Notes: generated by a model not told the origin, from the letters alone. A stretch of DNA of 39,014 nucleotides from Candidatus Goldiibacteriota bacterium (GCA_020052235.1 JAGVPM010000093.1:1-39014), one strand, 5' to 3'. Counted from the stretch's first letter, positions 25,603-32,958 are shown. Numbers and translations are program-made.

Positions 25603-26691
25603 ATGGAATATGGAAAAATATATTGCGTTGATGATGATCCGGATATATTGCTTTTGTACCACGCCATTTTAACCGAAGCGGGTCACGACGTAATCAAGAT
25701 TTCCAACGGGGAAAAAGCGCTCGAAACCATTGAAATGCGCCAACCTGATTTAATTATTCTGGATGAAATGATGAATGACATTTCAGGCATGGAAATGTGC
25801 CAGCGCATCCGCAACAATAAAGTCCTGCTTTATATTCCCATTATTATGGTTACAGGATTGGATTCCAAGGAAGGGAAGATTAAGAGTTTGGAAGGCGGGA
25901 TTGACGATTATATGCTCAAACCGTTTGACCATGAAGAACTCTTGGCTAAAGTGCAGGTAATGCTGCGCATCAAGCGCCTTTACAGCGAACTGTGGCAGAC
26001 GCGGCAGGATTTGGTCAAAGCTGAAAAATTGGCCGCCGTCGGGCAATTGGCCGCTGCCATGGCGCATGAAATCCGCAATCCCTTGTCCATCATCGGAGCT
26101 TCGATGCAATTTTTACAGAGTAAATTGGAAACTTCCGACGAACGGCGCGGAATCATGGACACGATTTTAAGAAAGATTTTGGAAATCGACTCGACGGTCC
26201 GGGAACTGTTGGTGGTGGCGCGTCCGTTAAAATTAAAAATCGAGCCCTTGGATTTGAATGAATGCATTCAGGAAGTGGATGGGTTTATCAAGGAAAAATG
26301 CCTGGCGCAGCGGGTCACGCACACCCAGGATTTGTTCAGTCCCATGCCCCAGGTTTCGGGCGACCGCGAGCATTTGCAGCGCGCGCTTTTGAATATCTAT
26401 ATTAATGCCTTAAACAGCATGCCCAGGGGCGGTGAGCTTTTCACGCATACCTATTGGGACCAAGAAACCGGCATGGTTAATATACGCATCAAAGATACGG
26501 GAGAAGGCATCAGCGCCGAGGACCTGGGGCATATTTTCGAGCCTTTCTTCAGCAAGCGCGTAGGGGGCTCGGGTTTGGGCTTGTTTGTTTTGAAAATGAT
26601 TATTGATGAACTGCGCGGCCGGATTGAAGTCAAATCCGAACTTCAAAAAGGCACGACTTTTTCAATGTTCCTTCCTTATATTAAAAAATAA
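25603..26691 (+). CDS. Soluble receiver-histidine kinase hybrid
   Basis: This 362-residue cytoplasmic protein has a receiver domain at residues 1-120 (acidic pocket VDDD at 9-12, phosphoacceptor Asp 54, Thr 84, Lys 106), then a coiled linker and the HisKA phosphoacceptor AAMAHEIRNPL with His 155. The ATPase domain follows (N box LLNIYINALNSM, G1 IKDTGEGIS, G2 GGSGLGLFVLKMI). It has no transmembrane segment, so it reads an internal or relayed signal. The CheY-like protein and the NtrC-type activator nearby are candidate partners. It resembles in context FlgS, the soluble kinase of the FlgSR flagellar cascade in epsilonproteobacteria, but orthology is not shown. GGAGGGG is upstream of the ATG. 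Confidence 0.9.
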   Translation: MEYGKIYCVDDDPDILLLYHAILTEAGHDVIKISNGEKALETIEMRQPDLIILDEMMNDISGMEMCQRIRNNKVLLYIPIIMVTGLDSKEGKIKSLEGGIDDYMLKPFDHEELLAKVQVMLRIKRLYSELWQTRQDLVKAEKLAAVGQLAAAMAHEIRNPLSIIGASMQFLQSKLETSDERRGIMDTILRKILEIDSTVRELLVVARPLKLKIEPLDLNECIQEVDGFIKEKCLAQRVTHTQDLFSPMPQVSGDREHLQRALLNIYINALNSMPRGGELFTHTYWDQETGMVNIRIKDTGEGISAEDLGHIFEPFFSKRVGGSGLGLFVLKMIIDELRGRIEVKSELQKGTTFSMFLPYIKK

Positions 26692-26705
26692 ACCACCTTG
26701 TGCGG

Positions 26706-26738
26706 TTGTAGGGAACGGTTTGAAACCGTTCCCTACAA
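26706..26738. repeat. Palindromic repeat, family C, longest copy
   Basis: Perfect 16-bp arms (TTGTAGGGAACGGTTT and complement) around a single G. It lies 14 bp after the kinase stop, probably at the end of that transcript. Confidence 0.8.
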
Positions 26739-26779
26739 AATCGCAAACATAAAATTTAATCGTTTTTTAAAAAAAATAT

Positions 26780-26807
26780 TAAAGCCGTGCACTATGATTC
26801 CCGATAC
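26780..26807 (+). promoter_or_regulatory. Sigma-28-like promoter of the FlgM-like gene
   Basis: TAAAG (26780-26784) and CCCGATAC (26800-26807) are separated by a gap one base longer than in the enteric consensus TAAAGTTT-N11-GCCGATAA. Six of eight bases of the -10 box match. It lies 30 bp before the FlgM-like start codon. A FliA-type sigma factor is encoded 2 kb downstream, so the assignment is plausible. Confidence 0.5.
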
Positions 26808-26837
26808 TTTGGCTACGGGGGAAAGGAGCGATTATTA

Positions 26838-27164
26838 ATGGATCCAACCAAGACAAATTCATATCGCCGGTGGAGAAATAAGCTTTCCAGTAAAGGTTTT
26901 TCACGTACTTTTCTCAGTACCGACGCGTCCTTTAAAGGAGCCGGCTCCGGAAGATTAAAGGACCAAAAGGCCAATAAAATATTGCCTTTTAACAGTTTGG
27001 AGGATGAAATTGAGGTACAAGCGTTGCTTAAGGAGTTGGAACGGGAATTCCGGAAAAGTGAGTATTTTAGGAAAGAAAAAGTGGCGGAAATAAAGAATAT
27101 GATTAAAAAAGGTATCTATCTAATTCCCGGAAAAATGGTGATAGATAAATGGTTTCCCGAATAA
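26838..27164 (+). CDS. FlgM-like anti-sigma-28 factor
   Basis: This 108-residue charged, soluble protein has a C-terminal half (YFRKEKVAEIKNMIKKGIYL followed by IPGKMVIDKWF) with the FlgM pattern of R-x-E-K-V-x-x-I-K-x-x-I-x-x-G-x-Y and a closing hydrophobic helix. FlgM binds the flagellar sigma factor FliA until the hook is complete. The N-terminal half is unlike standard FlgM and looks disordered. AAAGGAG at 26822-26828 supports the ATG at 26838. A FliA-family gene lies close by, and the sequence upstream holds a sigma-28-like promoter. No other flagellar gene is visible, so the call is moderate. Confidence 0.6.
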   Translation: MDPTKTNSYRRWRNKLSSKGFSRTFLSTDASFKGAGSGRLKDQKANKILPFNSLEDEIEVQALLKELEREFRKSEYFRKEKVAEIKNMIKKGIYLIPGKMVIDKWFPE

Positions 27165-27214
27165 ATCGGCATTACACGCCCGATAGTATGGTTTGAATTC
27201 CAAGCTGTCATTTA

Positions 27215-27249
27215 AAACTCCTGTCTCAAACCTGAGGCAGGAGTTTTTT
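27215..27249 (+). terminator. Intrinsic terminator after the FlgM-like gene
   Basis: AAACTCCTGTCTCA (27215-27228) and TGAGGCAGGAGTTT (27233-27246) form a 14-bp stem with one mismatch and an AACC loop, then T bases to 27249. It isolates the FlgM-like gene from the NtrC-type operon. Confidence 0.9.
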
Positions 27250-27338
27250 ATTATCAATTAAATCCGGAAAATCGTTATAAATCAGGGATTTACAAAAAGC
27301 ACTCCATAAAAAGCAATTCTGAAAATCAGACCATAAAC

Positions 27339-27354
27339 TTGGTACGCATTTTGC
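27339..27354 (+). promoter_or_regulatory. Sigma-54 promoter of the NtrC-type/FliA operon
   Basis: TTGGTACG (27339-27346), four bases, TTGC (27351-27354): this matches the -24/-12 consensus TGGYACR-N4-TTGC at every defined base, with GG and GC at the required spacing. It lies 35 bp before the start of the activator gene. A small inverted repeat TCTGA-AAA-TCAGA (27318-27330) stands just upstream. The encoded activator may drive its own promoter. Confidence 0.82.
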
Positions 27355-27388
27355 GGTATATATAGCAGTTACTAAGGAGCTGGCTGAT

Positions 27389-28780
27389 ATGAATCAAGTA
27401 AGTATGAAAAAGATCTTGGTGGTGGATGATGAACCCGAGATCTGTTGGATTGTGAAAAAAGTTTTAATGGAAGCCGGTTTTGCAGTGGATCTCGCTTTTG
27501 ACGGCGAACGGGGGTTGGAAATGGTGCAGCGGGGGGATCACAATTTGGTGTTGCTGGATCTCAGGTTGCCGGGCATTGACGGCCTGGAAACCCTTAAGCG
27601 CATCAAAGAACAACACACACAACTGCCCGTGATTATTTTATCCGCGTTTGACAATATCGGAGCGGCGGTGCGCGCCATGAAATTAGGGGCGTACGATTAC
27701 ATCAGCAAACCTTTGAATGTGGACGAAATGATGATCACCTTGAAAAACGCGCTGCAAACCACCGACTTAATCAACGAAGTGGATATACTGCGCCGGCAGA
27801 TTGAGCAGCGGAAAAACAACCTCCTGTGGTCATGTACGGCCATGGATAAACTTATGGAAGTGGTGGCCCGGATCGCACATTACGATGTAACGGTGCTGAT
27901 CCAAGGCGAAAGCGGAACCGGAAAAGAACTCATTGCCCAGTACATACATGAGCACAGCACAAGAATGACGCAGCCGTTTGTGTCCATTGATTGCAGCGCG
28001 CTGCCAGAGACGCTGGTGGAATCCGAATTGTTCGGATACGAGCGGGGAGCCTTTACCGGAGCGAATGAACGCAAAATCGGGCGCTTTGAGATGGCGCAAA
28101 ACGGCACGCTGTTTTTGGACGAGATCGGGAATCTTTCCCCCAATATCCAGGTCAAGCTGTTGCGCGTGCTGCAGGAACGCCGGTTGCAACGTTTGGGCGG
28201 AAAAAATGAAATTGATATCAATGTGCGCCTCATCACCGCCACCAACACCAACTTGGATGACGCCATCCGCAACGGTTTTTTCCGCGAGGACTTGTATCAC
28301 CGCCTGAATGAATTCGTGGCCTTATTGCCGCCGTTGCGGGAACGCGAAGACGACAGCGTTATGCTGGCCAGGCATTTTTTAACGCATTTCAATCATAAGT
28401 TTTCGAAAACGATCGATGATTTCTCGCCGGAGGCAGTGAACATTATTAAACGCTATGCCTGGCCCGGCAATGTGCGCGAATTGATGCATGCCGTTAAACG
28501 GGCAGTCGTGCTGGCAACCGATCATATTGAGCCCCAGCATTTTCCAAACGAGATTTTGGAATGGCAACCCCGTCCTAAAGAATTGGCCGCCATGGCTCCT
28601 TCCCCCGAAGCGCCGGTCCGGCCCCTTAAGGAAATTTGCCAGGAAGTATCCCGGAAGGTGGAGCGGGAAACCATCATCCGGGTTTTGCAGGATACCCGCT
28701 GGAACAAAGTAAAGACGGCCCGGTTGTTAAAGATCAACTACAAAACCTTGTTCAACAAAATGAAGGAACTCGGAATTTGA
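27389..28780 (+). CDS. NtrC-family sigma-54-dependent response regulator
   Basis: This 463-residue activator has a receiver domain at 1-120 (VVDDEPE, phosphoacceptor Asp 57 in LLDLRLPG, Lys in ISKPL), then an AAA+ domain with Walker A GESGTGKE (about 173-180), the sigma-54-contacting GAFTGA (about 221-226) and FLDEIGNL. It ends in a Fis-type helix-turn-helix (VSRKVERETIIRVLQDTRWN, KTARLLKINYKTLFNKMKEL). It should open promoters bound by RpoN polymerase after phosphorylation. AAGGAG sits 9 bases before the ATG. It is followed in the same operon by a FliA-type sigma factor, as expected for a flagellar master regulator of the FlgR/FlrC kind. Confidence 0.95.
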   Translation: MNQVSMKKILVVDDEPEICWIVKKVLMEAGFAVDLAFDGERGLEMVQRGDHNLVLLDLRLPGIDGLETLKRIKEQHTQLPVIILSAFDNIGAAVRAMKLGAYDYISKPLNVDEMMITLKNALQTTDLINEVDILRRQIEQRKNNLLWSCTAMDKLMEVVARIAHYDVTVLIQGESGTGKELIAQYIHEHSTRMTQPFVSIDCSALPETLVESELFGYERGAFTGANERKIGRFEMAQNGTLFLDEIGNLSPNIQVKLLRVLQERRLQRLGGKNEIDINVRLITATNTNLDDAIRNGFFREDLYHRLNEFVALLPPLREREDDSVMLARHFLTHFNHKFSKTIDDFSPEAVNIIKRYAWPGNVRELMHAVKRAVVLATDHIEPQHFPNEILEWQPRPKELAAMAPSPEAPVRPLKEICQEVSRKVERETIIRVLQDTRWNKVKTARLLKINYKTLFNKMKELGI

Positions 28781-28793
28781 AAGGGGTGCAATC

Positions 28794-29579
28794 ATGCGCG
28801 AAGAAGAACGTGATTTGTGGATGGAATACAAAAAGCACAGGGACATGGAAGCCAGGGAACAGTTGCTGAAGCGCAACATTCCATTGGTGCGTTTCACGAT
28901 CGAACGGATGACGGTTCCGCAAAACCGGTCATGGCTGGACATTGACGATCTGGTCACTGCGGGGATCATCGGCTTGATTGATGCCATGGAGAAGTTTGAC
29001 TTCGAAATGGGCGGAAAATTTTCCACGTACGCTTTCTTTCGCATCCGCGGCGCGGTGCTGGACGAAATGCGCGCCATGGACTGGGTGTCCCGTTCGGTGC
29101 GCCAAAAGACCCGGGAGCTTGAGCACGCCTATCAGATTCTGGAAAATAAATTGCACCGTGCCATCACGGATCAGGATTTGGCCCGCCAGCTGGGCATATC
29201 GGTCAAGCAATATCACGCCATGCTGAGCGAGATCAACATCCCCCCCATTGTATCGCTGGAAGAATTGGTGGAGGACCGGGAGAAGCGGCGCTGGGAATTG
29301 GTGTCGGCGGAAACGGGCGGATTGTCCAAAAATTTTGGAAGCGCTTTTTCCGAATTGGCGGCCAAGGAAATACGCGAGATTATGGGATCGCTCATCGACC
29401 GGCTGCCTGAAAAAGAAAAAATGGTGCTGACCTTGTATTACTATGAAGAACTTACCATGAAGGAAATCGCCGCCATTCTGGAAGTCACCGAATCGCGGGT
29501 ATGCCAAATCCACGGCCAAGCAGTGACCCACTTGCGCGCTGCCATGAAAGCCGAACAGAAAGATTTCGTCATGAATTGA
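28794..29579 (+). CDS. fliA: FliA/WhiG-family RNA polymerase sigma factor (sigma-28)
   Basis: This 261-residue alternative sigma factor has region 2 with LLKRNIPLVRFTIERM, DDLVTAGIIGLIDAMEKFDF and KFSTYAFFRIRGAVLDEMRA, then WVSRSVRQKTRELEHAY (region 3) and region 4 with LPEKEKMVLTLYYYEELTMK followed by EIAAILEVTESRVCQIHGQA. The FRIRGAVLDEMR and DWVSRSVR segments are distinctive of the FliA/WhiG type. It follows the NtrC-type gene by 13 bases with GAAAGGGG as SD, so it should be under the sigma-54 promoter at 27339. The FlgM-like protein is the likely antagonist. Confidence 0.92.
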   Translation: MREEERDLWMEYKKHRDMEAREQLLKRNIPLVRFTIERMTVPQNRSWLDIDDLVTAGIIGLIDAMEKFDFEMGGKFSTYAFFRIRGAVLDEMRAMDWVSRSVRQKTRELEHAYQILENKLHRAITDQDLARQLGISVKQYHAMLSEINIPPIVSLEELVEDREKRRWELVSAETGGLSKNFGSAFSELAAKEIREIMGSLIDRLPEKEKMVLTLYYYEELTMKEIAAILEVTESRVCQIHGQAVTHLRAAMKAEQKDFVMN

Positions 29580-29604
29580 TTTTTACGCCCAAGTAGGCTA
29601 TACT
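29576..29604 (+). promoter_or_regulatory. Sigma-70 promoter of the CheY-like gene
   Basis: TTGATT (29576-29581), 17-bp spacer, TATACT (29599-29604). The -35 box overlaps the stop codon of the sigma factor gene. Confidence 0.65.
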
Positions 29605-29645
29605 AATGGCCTGTGATTTAGTATGAGGGCGGGAGCGTGCGGTTC

Positions 29646-30029
29646 ATGGCTGGAGAGAAAGTTTTGGTGGTTGATGACCAGGCCGATATGCTTGAATTGC
29701 TGGAAGCCAGTTTTTCCATGCGCGGTTATGAAGTGGTCAGCGCCCGCAATGGGCAAGAAGCGCTGGCCATGGTTTACCAGGAACAGCCGGACGTGGTGCT
29801 GTTGGACATTATGATGCCGGTTTTTGACGGCTACGAGATTTGCCGCATCCTTAAAAATAACGAAAAAACCAAACACATACCCATTATTTTCATGACCGCC
29901 AAGGCGCAGAAAGACGATATTGAACGCGGGTTTGAATTACGCGCCGACGGCTATGTGGTCAAACCGTTTGAACCCCTTGAGCTCACCGATTTTACGGAAA
30001 AAATCCTTGCCAAATTCCGGCAACATTAA
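29646..30029 (+). CDS. Single-domain response regulator (CheY-like)
   Basis: This 127-residue receiver domain alone has acidic residues VVDDQ (about 8-12), phosphoacceptor Asp 54 in LLDIMMP, Thr in PIIFMTAK and Lys in YVVKPFEPLEL. There is no output domain, so it acts by protein contact or phosphotransfer. I choose the ATG at 29646; the GTG at 29637 has no room for an SD. The close position to the soluble kinase, activator and sigma factor suggests membership in the same signalling circuit, without proof. Confidence 0.88.
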   Translation: MAGEKVLVVDDQADMLELLEASFSMRGYEVVSARNGQEALAMVYQEQPDVVLLDIMMPVFDGYEICRILKNNEKTKHIPIIFMTAKAQKDDIERGFELRADGYVVKPFEPLELTDFTEKILAKFRQH

Positions 30030-30048
30030 ACGGGGGTATAAATTTCCC

Positions 30049-30615
30049 ATGCAGGCAACCCCCAGTTTACAAACCATCTTTCAATGCGCGCAGGCTCATC
30101 ACGTTAAATTCGGATCACTTTTGGAAATCGGTCCCGGATCGCTCTGGCCCGGTCTGCATTATGTTGCCAAACATCCGGATTTGGAACTGATCGGCGTCGG
30201 TTATTCTTCCCAAGAACGGGAAGCCGCGCAGCAACATGCGCGCAAGCTGCAAGTGTCTTCCCGGGTGCGCTATTTGGACAAAGCCGGAGAGCGCCTGCCC
30301 TTGGAAGACAAAAGCGTGGATGCCGTTATCTCCTACGGCAGTTTGCATCAATGGTCCCGTCCTTTGGCCATGCTGGACGAAATGGCGCGCGTGTTAAAAT
30401 GGGGCGGAAAGTTTTTCGTCGGCAACGTGCGCCGGGATGCGTCCTGGTTGAGCACGTTTTGGTTCGGCTTGCGCAACCCCGGATTAAAAGCCATGTACGA
30501 AACCCGCCCCCAAACCCTGGATTCGCAGGCGTTCAAGCATCTGCTGGAGATGTCCAGGCTTACGGAATGGTCCGTTTCCACCATCGGCCCCGATGTTTGG
30601 GCTGTTTCAAAGTAA
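30049..30615 (+). CDS. Class I SAM-dependent methyltransferase
   Basis: This 188-residue Rossmann-fold methyltransferase has SAM-binding motif I LLEIGPGSLWPGL (about 24-36), LELIGVGYS, motif with LPLEDKSVDAVISYGSLHQW and post-motif MARVLKWGGKFFVGNV. It resembles UbiE/COQ5-type domains (Methyltransf_11). The substrate is unknown. A longer in-frame reading from 29920 overlaps the CheY-like gene and is not supported; the ATG at 30049 has GGGGG 12 bases upstream. It is probably co-transcribed with the CheY-like gene. Confidence 0.8.
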   Translation: MQATPSLQTIFQCAQAHHVKFGSLLEIGPGSLWPGLHYVAKHPDLELIGVGYSSQEREAAQQHARKLQVSSRVRYLDKAGERLPLEDKSVDAVISYGSLHQWSRPLAMLDEMARVLKWGGKFFVGNVRRDASWLSTFWFGLRNPGLKAMYETRPQTLDSQAFKHLLEMSRLTEWSVSTIGPDVWAVSK

Positions 30616-30638
30616 CCCATCACACCCGGAAAAAAAGG

Positions 30639-30667
30639 TTGCCTTTGCCCAGCCCCTATGGTATTTT
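30639..30667 (+). promoter_or_regulatory. Promoter of tRNA-Met
   Basis: TTGCCT (30639-30644), 17-bp spacer, TATTTT (30662-30667), ending 30 bp before the tRNA. Confidence 0.5.
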
Positions 30668-30697
30668 TTTTAGGCTTCAACCAACGTTTCACATCAT

Positions 30698-30774
30698 GGC
30701 GGAGTAGCTCAGTTGGTCAGAGCATACGGTTCATACCCGTAGTGTCCGGGGTTCGAATCCCTGCTCCGCTACCA
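30698..30774 (+). tRNA. tRNA-Met (CAT)
   Basis: A 77-nt cloverleaf. The acceptor stem is GGCGGAG with CTCCGCT (one G-U at the end), the D-arm GCTC/GAGC, the anticodon arm TACGG-TTCATAC-CCGTA with CAT at 30732-30734, the T-arm CGGGG-TTCGAAT-CCCTG, and ACCA is encoded. The anticodon stem lacks the three G-C pairs of initiator tRNA, so this is elongator Met; a lysidine-modified Ile tRNA is possible but less likely. It stands at the border between the backbone and the accessory region. Confidence 0.95.
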
Positions 30775-30784
30775 GTTTAAAATA

Positions 30785-30813
30785 AAAAAGCCACCTTGAT
30801 GGGTGGTTTTTTT
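30785..30813 (+). terminator. Intrinsic terminator after tRNA-Met
   Basis: CCACC (30791-30795), loop TTGATG, GGTGG (30802-30806), then seven T bases to 30813, with an A-run upstream that can extend the stem. Confidence 0.88.
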
Positions 30814-30839
30814 ATTTTAAACAGAGCAGGTGAGCAGAA

Positions 30840-30891
30840 GAACAGTTGATCAGTAGAAAAAGCGAACCTGCGGTCAACTGCTCAACTGTTC
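30840..30891. repeat. Imperfect inverted repeat element, family E
   Basis: GAACAGTTGA (30840-30849) and TCAACTGTTC (30882-30891) are perfect 10-bp arms around 32 bases, with further short repeats of CAACTG and GAGCAG nearby. It looks like a dispersed intergenic repeat. The region up to the regulator start at 31021 contains no gene. Confidence 0.5.
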
Positions 30892-31020
30892 ACTGGTAAA
30901 AGAGCTGGACAAACAAAAGGTGAAGGAAGAAAATCGGGTACACTATAAAAACTGTCGGGCCACTTATTTGGAATAAGCGTAAAAGGGTTAATCCGTTTGC
31001 GTAAACCGGAAAGAGGCGCC

Positions 31021-31992
31021 ATGGATCTTTTTGACCGAACCTTCAGGCTGCACAATATCCTCAAACACGCACACTTTCCAGTATCACGCTCCCATTTACA
31101 GGAAAAACTCGAATGCTCCCGCGCCACGGCAAACCGCATCATCCGCGACATGAGAAATTATCTGGGCGCGCCTATTGAATTTGACCGCGAGGCAGGTGGT
31201 TACCATTACGCGCCCAGGGGCGAACTTCTTTATGAGCTTCCCGGTCTTTGGTTCAATGCTTCGGAACTTCAAGCGCTTTTGGCGGTTCAACAACTGTTGG
31301 CCGAAGTCCAGCCGGGTCTTTTGGAAAATCAGATCAACCCTTTAAGAGAACGCATTCAAGAAATTTTAAAATCAAAACATATGGGTTGCGCCGAAGTAAG
31401 CAAGCGTGTCCGGATTTTAAGCATGGCCGCCCGCCGGACAGATCCCGACCATTTTAAAATTGTCGCTGGTGCGGTCTTGCAGCACAAATGTTTGAATCTC
31501 ACCTACCATAGCCGTTCCCGCAATGCCACCACCCAACGAACCGTCTCGCCTCAAAGGCTGACCCGTTACCGTGAAAATTGGTATCTCGACGCTTGGGATC
31601 ACGGCAAACAAGCGCTGCGCAGCTTCGCCGTGGAGTGTATTCAATATGTACGACAACTCGATAAACCTGCCAAACAAATATCCGAGAAACGGTTAGACGA
31701 TCATTTTGCCGCGGCGTATGGCATTTTTGCCGGTAAACCCAAACATACCGCCATATTGCGTTTCACGCCGGAGCGCGCCCGCTGGGTGGCGGAAGAAATA
31801 TGGCATCCGCAGCAAAAAAGCAGTTTTGTGAACGGGAACTATATGCTGGAAGTGCCATACTCGGACTCGCGCGAACTGGTCATGGATATTCTTAAACACG
31901 GGCCGGAGGTACAGGTGCTCGCGCCGGAGACGCTCAGGCAAGAAGTTGTTGAACTGCTGAAGCAGGCACTAAGTCGGCAGCGGCAAAAATAA
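31021..31992 (+). CDS. WYL-domain transcriptional regulator (YafY-like)
   Basis: This 323-residue protein has an N-terminal DeoR/HTH_11-type helix-turn-helix (residues 1-65, with VSRSHLQEKLECSRATANRI), then a WYL domain at about 145-215 carrying WYL at 187-189 in RENWYLDAW, and a C-terminal WCX region (HTAILRFTPERARWVAEEIW to the end). WYL regulators bind nucleotide or nucleic-acid ligands and often sit next to CRISPR-Cas and other defence loci, as here. The ATG at 31021 starts at the usual MDLFDRTFRL; an in-frame TTG at 30997 is less likely. Its 3' end is duplicated at 33167-33418. Confidence 0.92.
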   Translation: MDLFDRTFRLHNILKHAHFPVSRSHLQEKLECSRATANRIIRDMRNYLGAPIEFDREAGGYHYAPRGELLYELPGLWFNASELQALLAVQQLLAEVQPGLLENQINPLRERIQEILKSKHMGCAEVSKRVRILSMAARRTDPDHFKIVAGAVLQHKCLNLTYHSRSRNATTQRTVSPQRLTRYRENWYLDAWDHGKQALRSFAVECIQYVRQLDKPAKQISEKRLDDHFAAAYGIFAGKPKHTAILRFTPERARWVAEEIWHPQQKSSFVNGNYMLEVPYSDSRELVMDILKHGPEVQVLAPETLRQEVVELLKQALSRQRQK

Positions 31993-32031
31993 TTTTTCCA
32001 AGGCTCATGGTTTGAGCCTGGGGGTGTGGTA
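31780..32031 (+). repeat. Long direct repeat, copy 1
   Basis: A 252-bp segment covering the last codons of the WYL gene and 39 bp beyond it. Copy 2 is at 33167-33418, offset by exactly 1387 bp without an indel, about 85% identical by hand alignment. The 3' flank with the small hairpin AGGCTCA-TGGTT-TGAGCCT is included. Confidence 0.85.
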
Positions 32032-32142
32032 AGGAGAGGTGTTGCATCGCAAAATCGTTCACGAAAAAGCGCAATGATTTAATCGCGCGGGTTGTCAAAG
32101 TAAAGGTTGCGGCGATTTCAATACAATTTATGAGGAGCGGAT

Positions 32143-32958
32143 ATGCTGAAACCCAGATCCATTCAAGTTAAAGGCACAACCATTTCAATTATGAAAATTG
32201 GCGGTCAGGAGTATATTTCCTTGACCGATATGCTGAAAGCCAAAGATGGTGATTTTTTTATTTCTGATTGGCTTAGAAACAGAAACACCGTTGAATTTCT
32301 TGGCATTTGGGAAAACGTTTTCAACCCCGCTTTTAATTATGGCGAATTCGCCATAATTAAAAGTCAGGCTGGTTTGAATAATTACAAAATAAGCGTAAAG
32401 GAATGGGTTGAGAAAACAAACGCCATTGGTTTAAAAGCAACGGCAGGAAGATATGGCGGGACGTATGCACATAAGGACATAGCGTTTGAATTTGGTATGT
32501 GGATTAGCGCGGAATTTAAGATTTATCTTATTAAAGAATTTCAGCGATTAAAAGAAGATGAGAACAAGCGCTTGAATTTAAAATGGAACCTGCAGCGTAC
32601 CTTGGCCAAAATTAACTACGGTATTCATACAGACGCCATTAAAGATAAAATCATTCCGGCTTTGATAACCCGCGAACAGGCCAAAGCCATCTATGCCAGC
32701 GAAGCTGATTTGTTGAATGTCGCCCTTTTCGGACAGACAGCCAAAGAATGGCGGGTTGCTAATCCCACCCAAGACGGAAACATCCGTGACCAAGCAGCGC
32801 TCGAACAGCTGGTGGTGCTTTCTAATCTCGAAAGCATCAATGCGTTGTTTGTCCAACAGGGGATGTCTCAGTCCGAGCGGCTGGTAAAATTGAACGAAAC
32901 CGCGATCAGTCAGATGAAGTCGTTATTGGCAAATAGAACGGTCAAGCGGCTGAAATAA
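32143..32958 (+). CDS. KilA-N domain protein
   Basis: This 271-residue protein carries a KilA-N DNA-binding domain over roughly 1-125 (YISLTDMLKAKDGDFFISDW, then FLGIWENVFNP, GLNNYKISVKEWVEKTNAIG, KATAGRYGGTYAHKDIAFEF and ISAEFKIYLIKEFQRLK). The C-terminal half is helical. KilA-N proteins are common in phages, plasmids and genomic islands; their cellular role is mostly unknown. The gene lies between two copies of the WYL gene's 3' end. GAGGAG precedes the ATG. A 34-bp perfect palindrome lies inside the KilA-N coding region. Confidence 0.88.
   Translation: MLKPRSIQVKGTTISIMKIGGQEYISLTDMLKAKDGDFFISDWLRNRNTVEFLGIWENVFNPAFNYGEFAIIKSQAGLNNYKISVKEWVEKTNAIGLKATAGRYGGTYAHKDIAFEFGMWISAEFKIYLIKEFQRLKEDENKRLNLKWNLQRTLAKINYGIHTDAIKDKIIPALITREQAKAIYASEADLLNVALFGQTAKEWRVANPTQDGNIRDQAALEQLVVLSNLESINALFVQQGMSQSERLVKLNETAISQMKSLLANRTVKRLK
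32330..32363. other. 34-bp perfect palindrome inside the KilA-N gene
   Basis: Two 17-bp arms meet at GAATTC with no loop. The left arm reads CTTTTAATTATGGCGAA, the right arm is its exact complement. It is in frame and encodes part of the segment AFNYGEFAIIKS. It may be a DNA-level site or an RNA hairpin, or a product of slippage. Confidence 0.9.

Noticed and set aside
13223-26738. Palindromic family C repeats as a CRISPR array
   Set aside because: Copies are single, thousands of bases apart and without regular spacers; no array is present in the window.
30351-30707. Open frame overlapping the methyltransferase and running into the tRNA promoter
   Set aside because: It is out of frame with an intact methyltransferase and reads into the start of the tRNA; no family features.
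30698-30774. Initiator tRNA-fMet
   Set aside because: The anticodon stem lacks the three consecutive G-C pairs and the first acceptor base pair is G-U, not the unpaired C-A of initiators.
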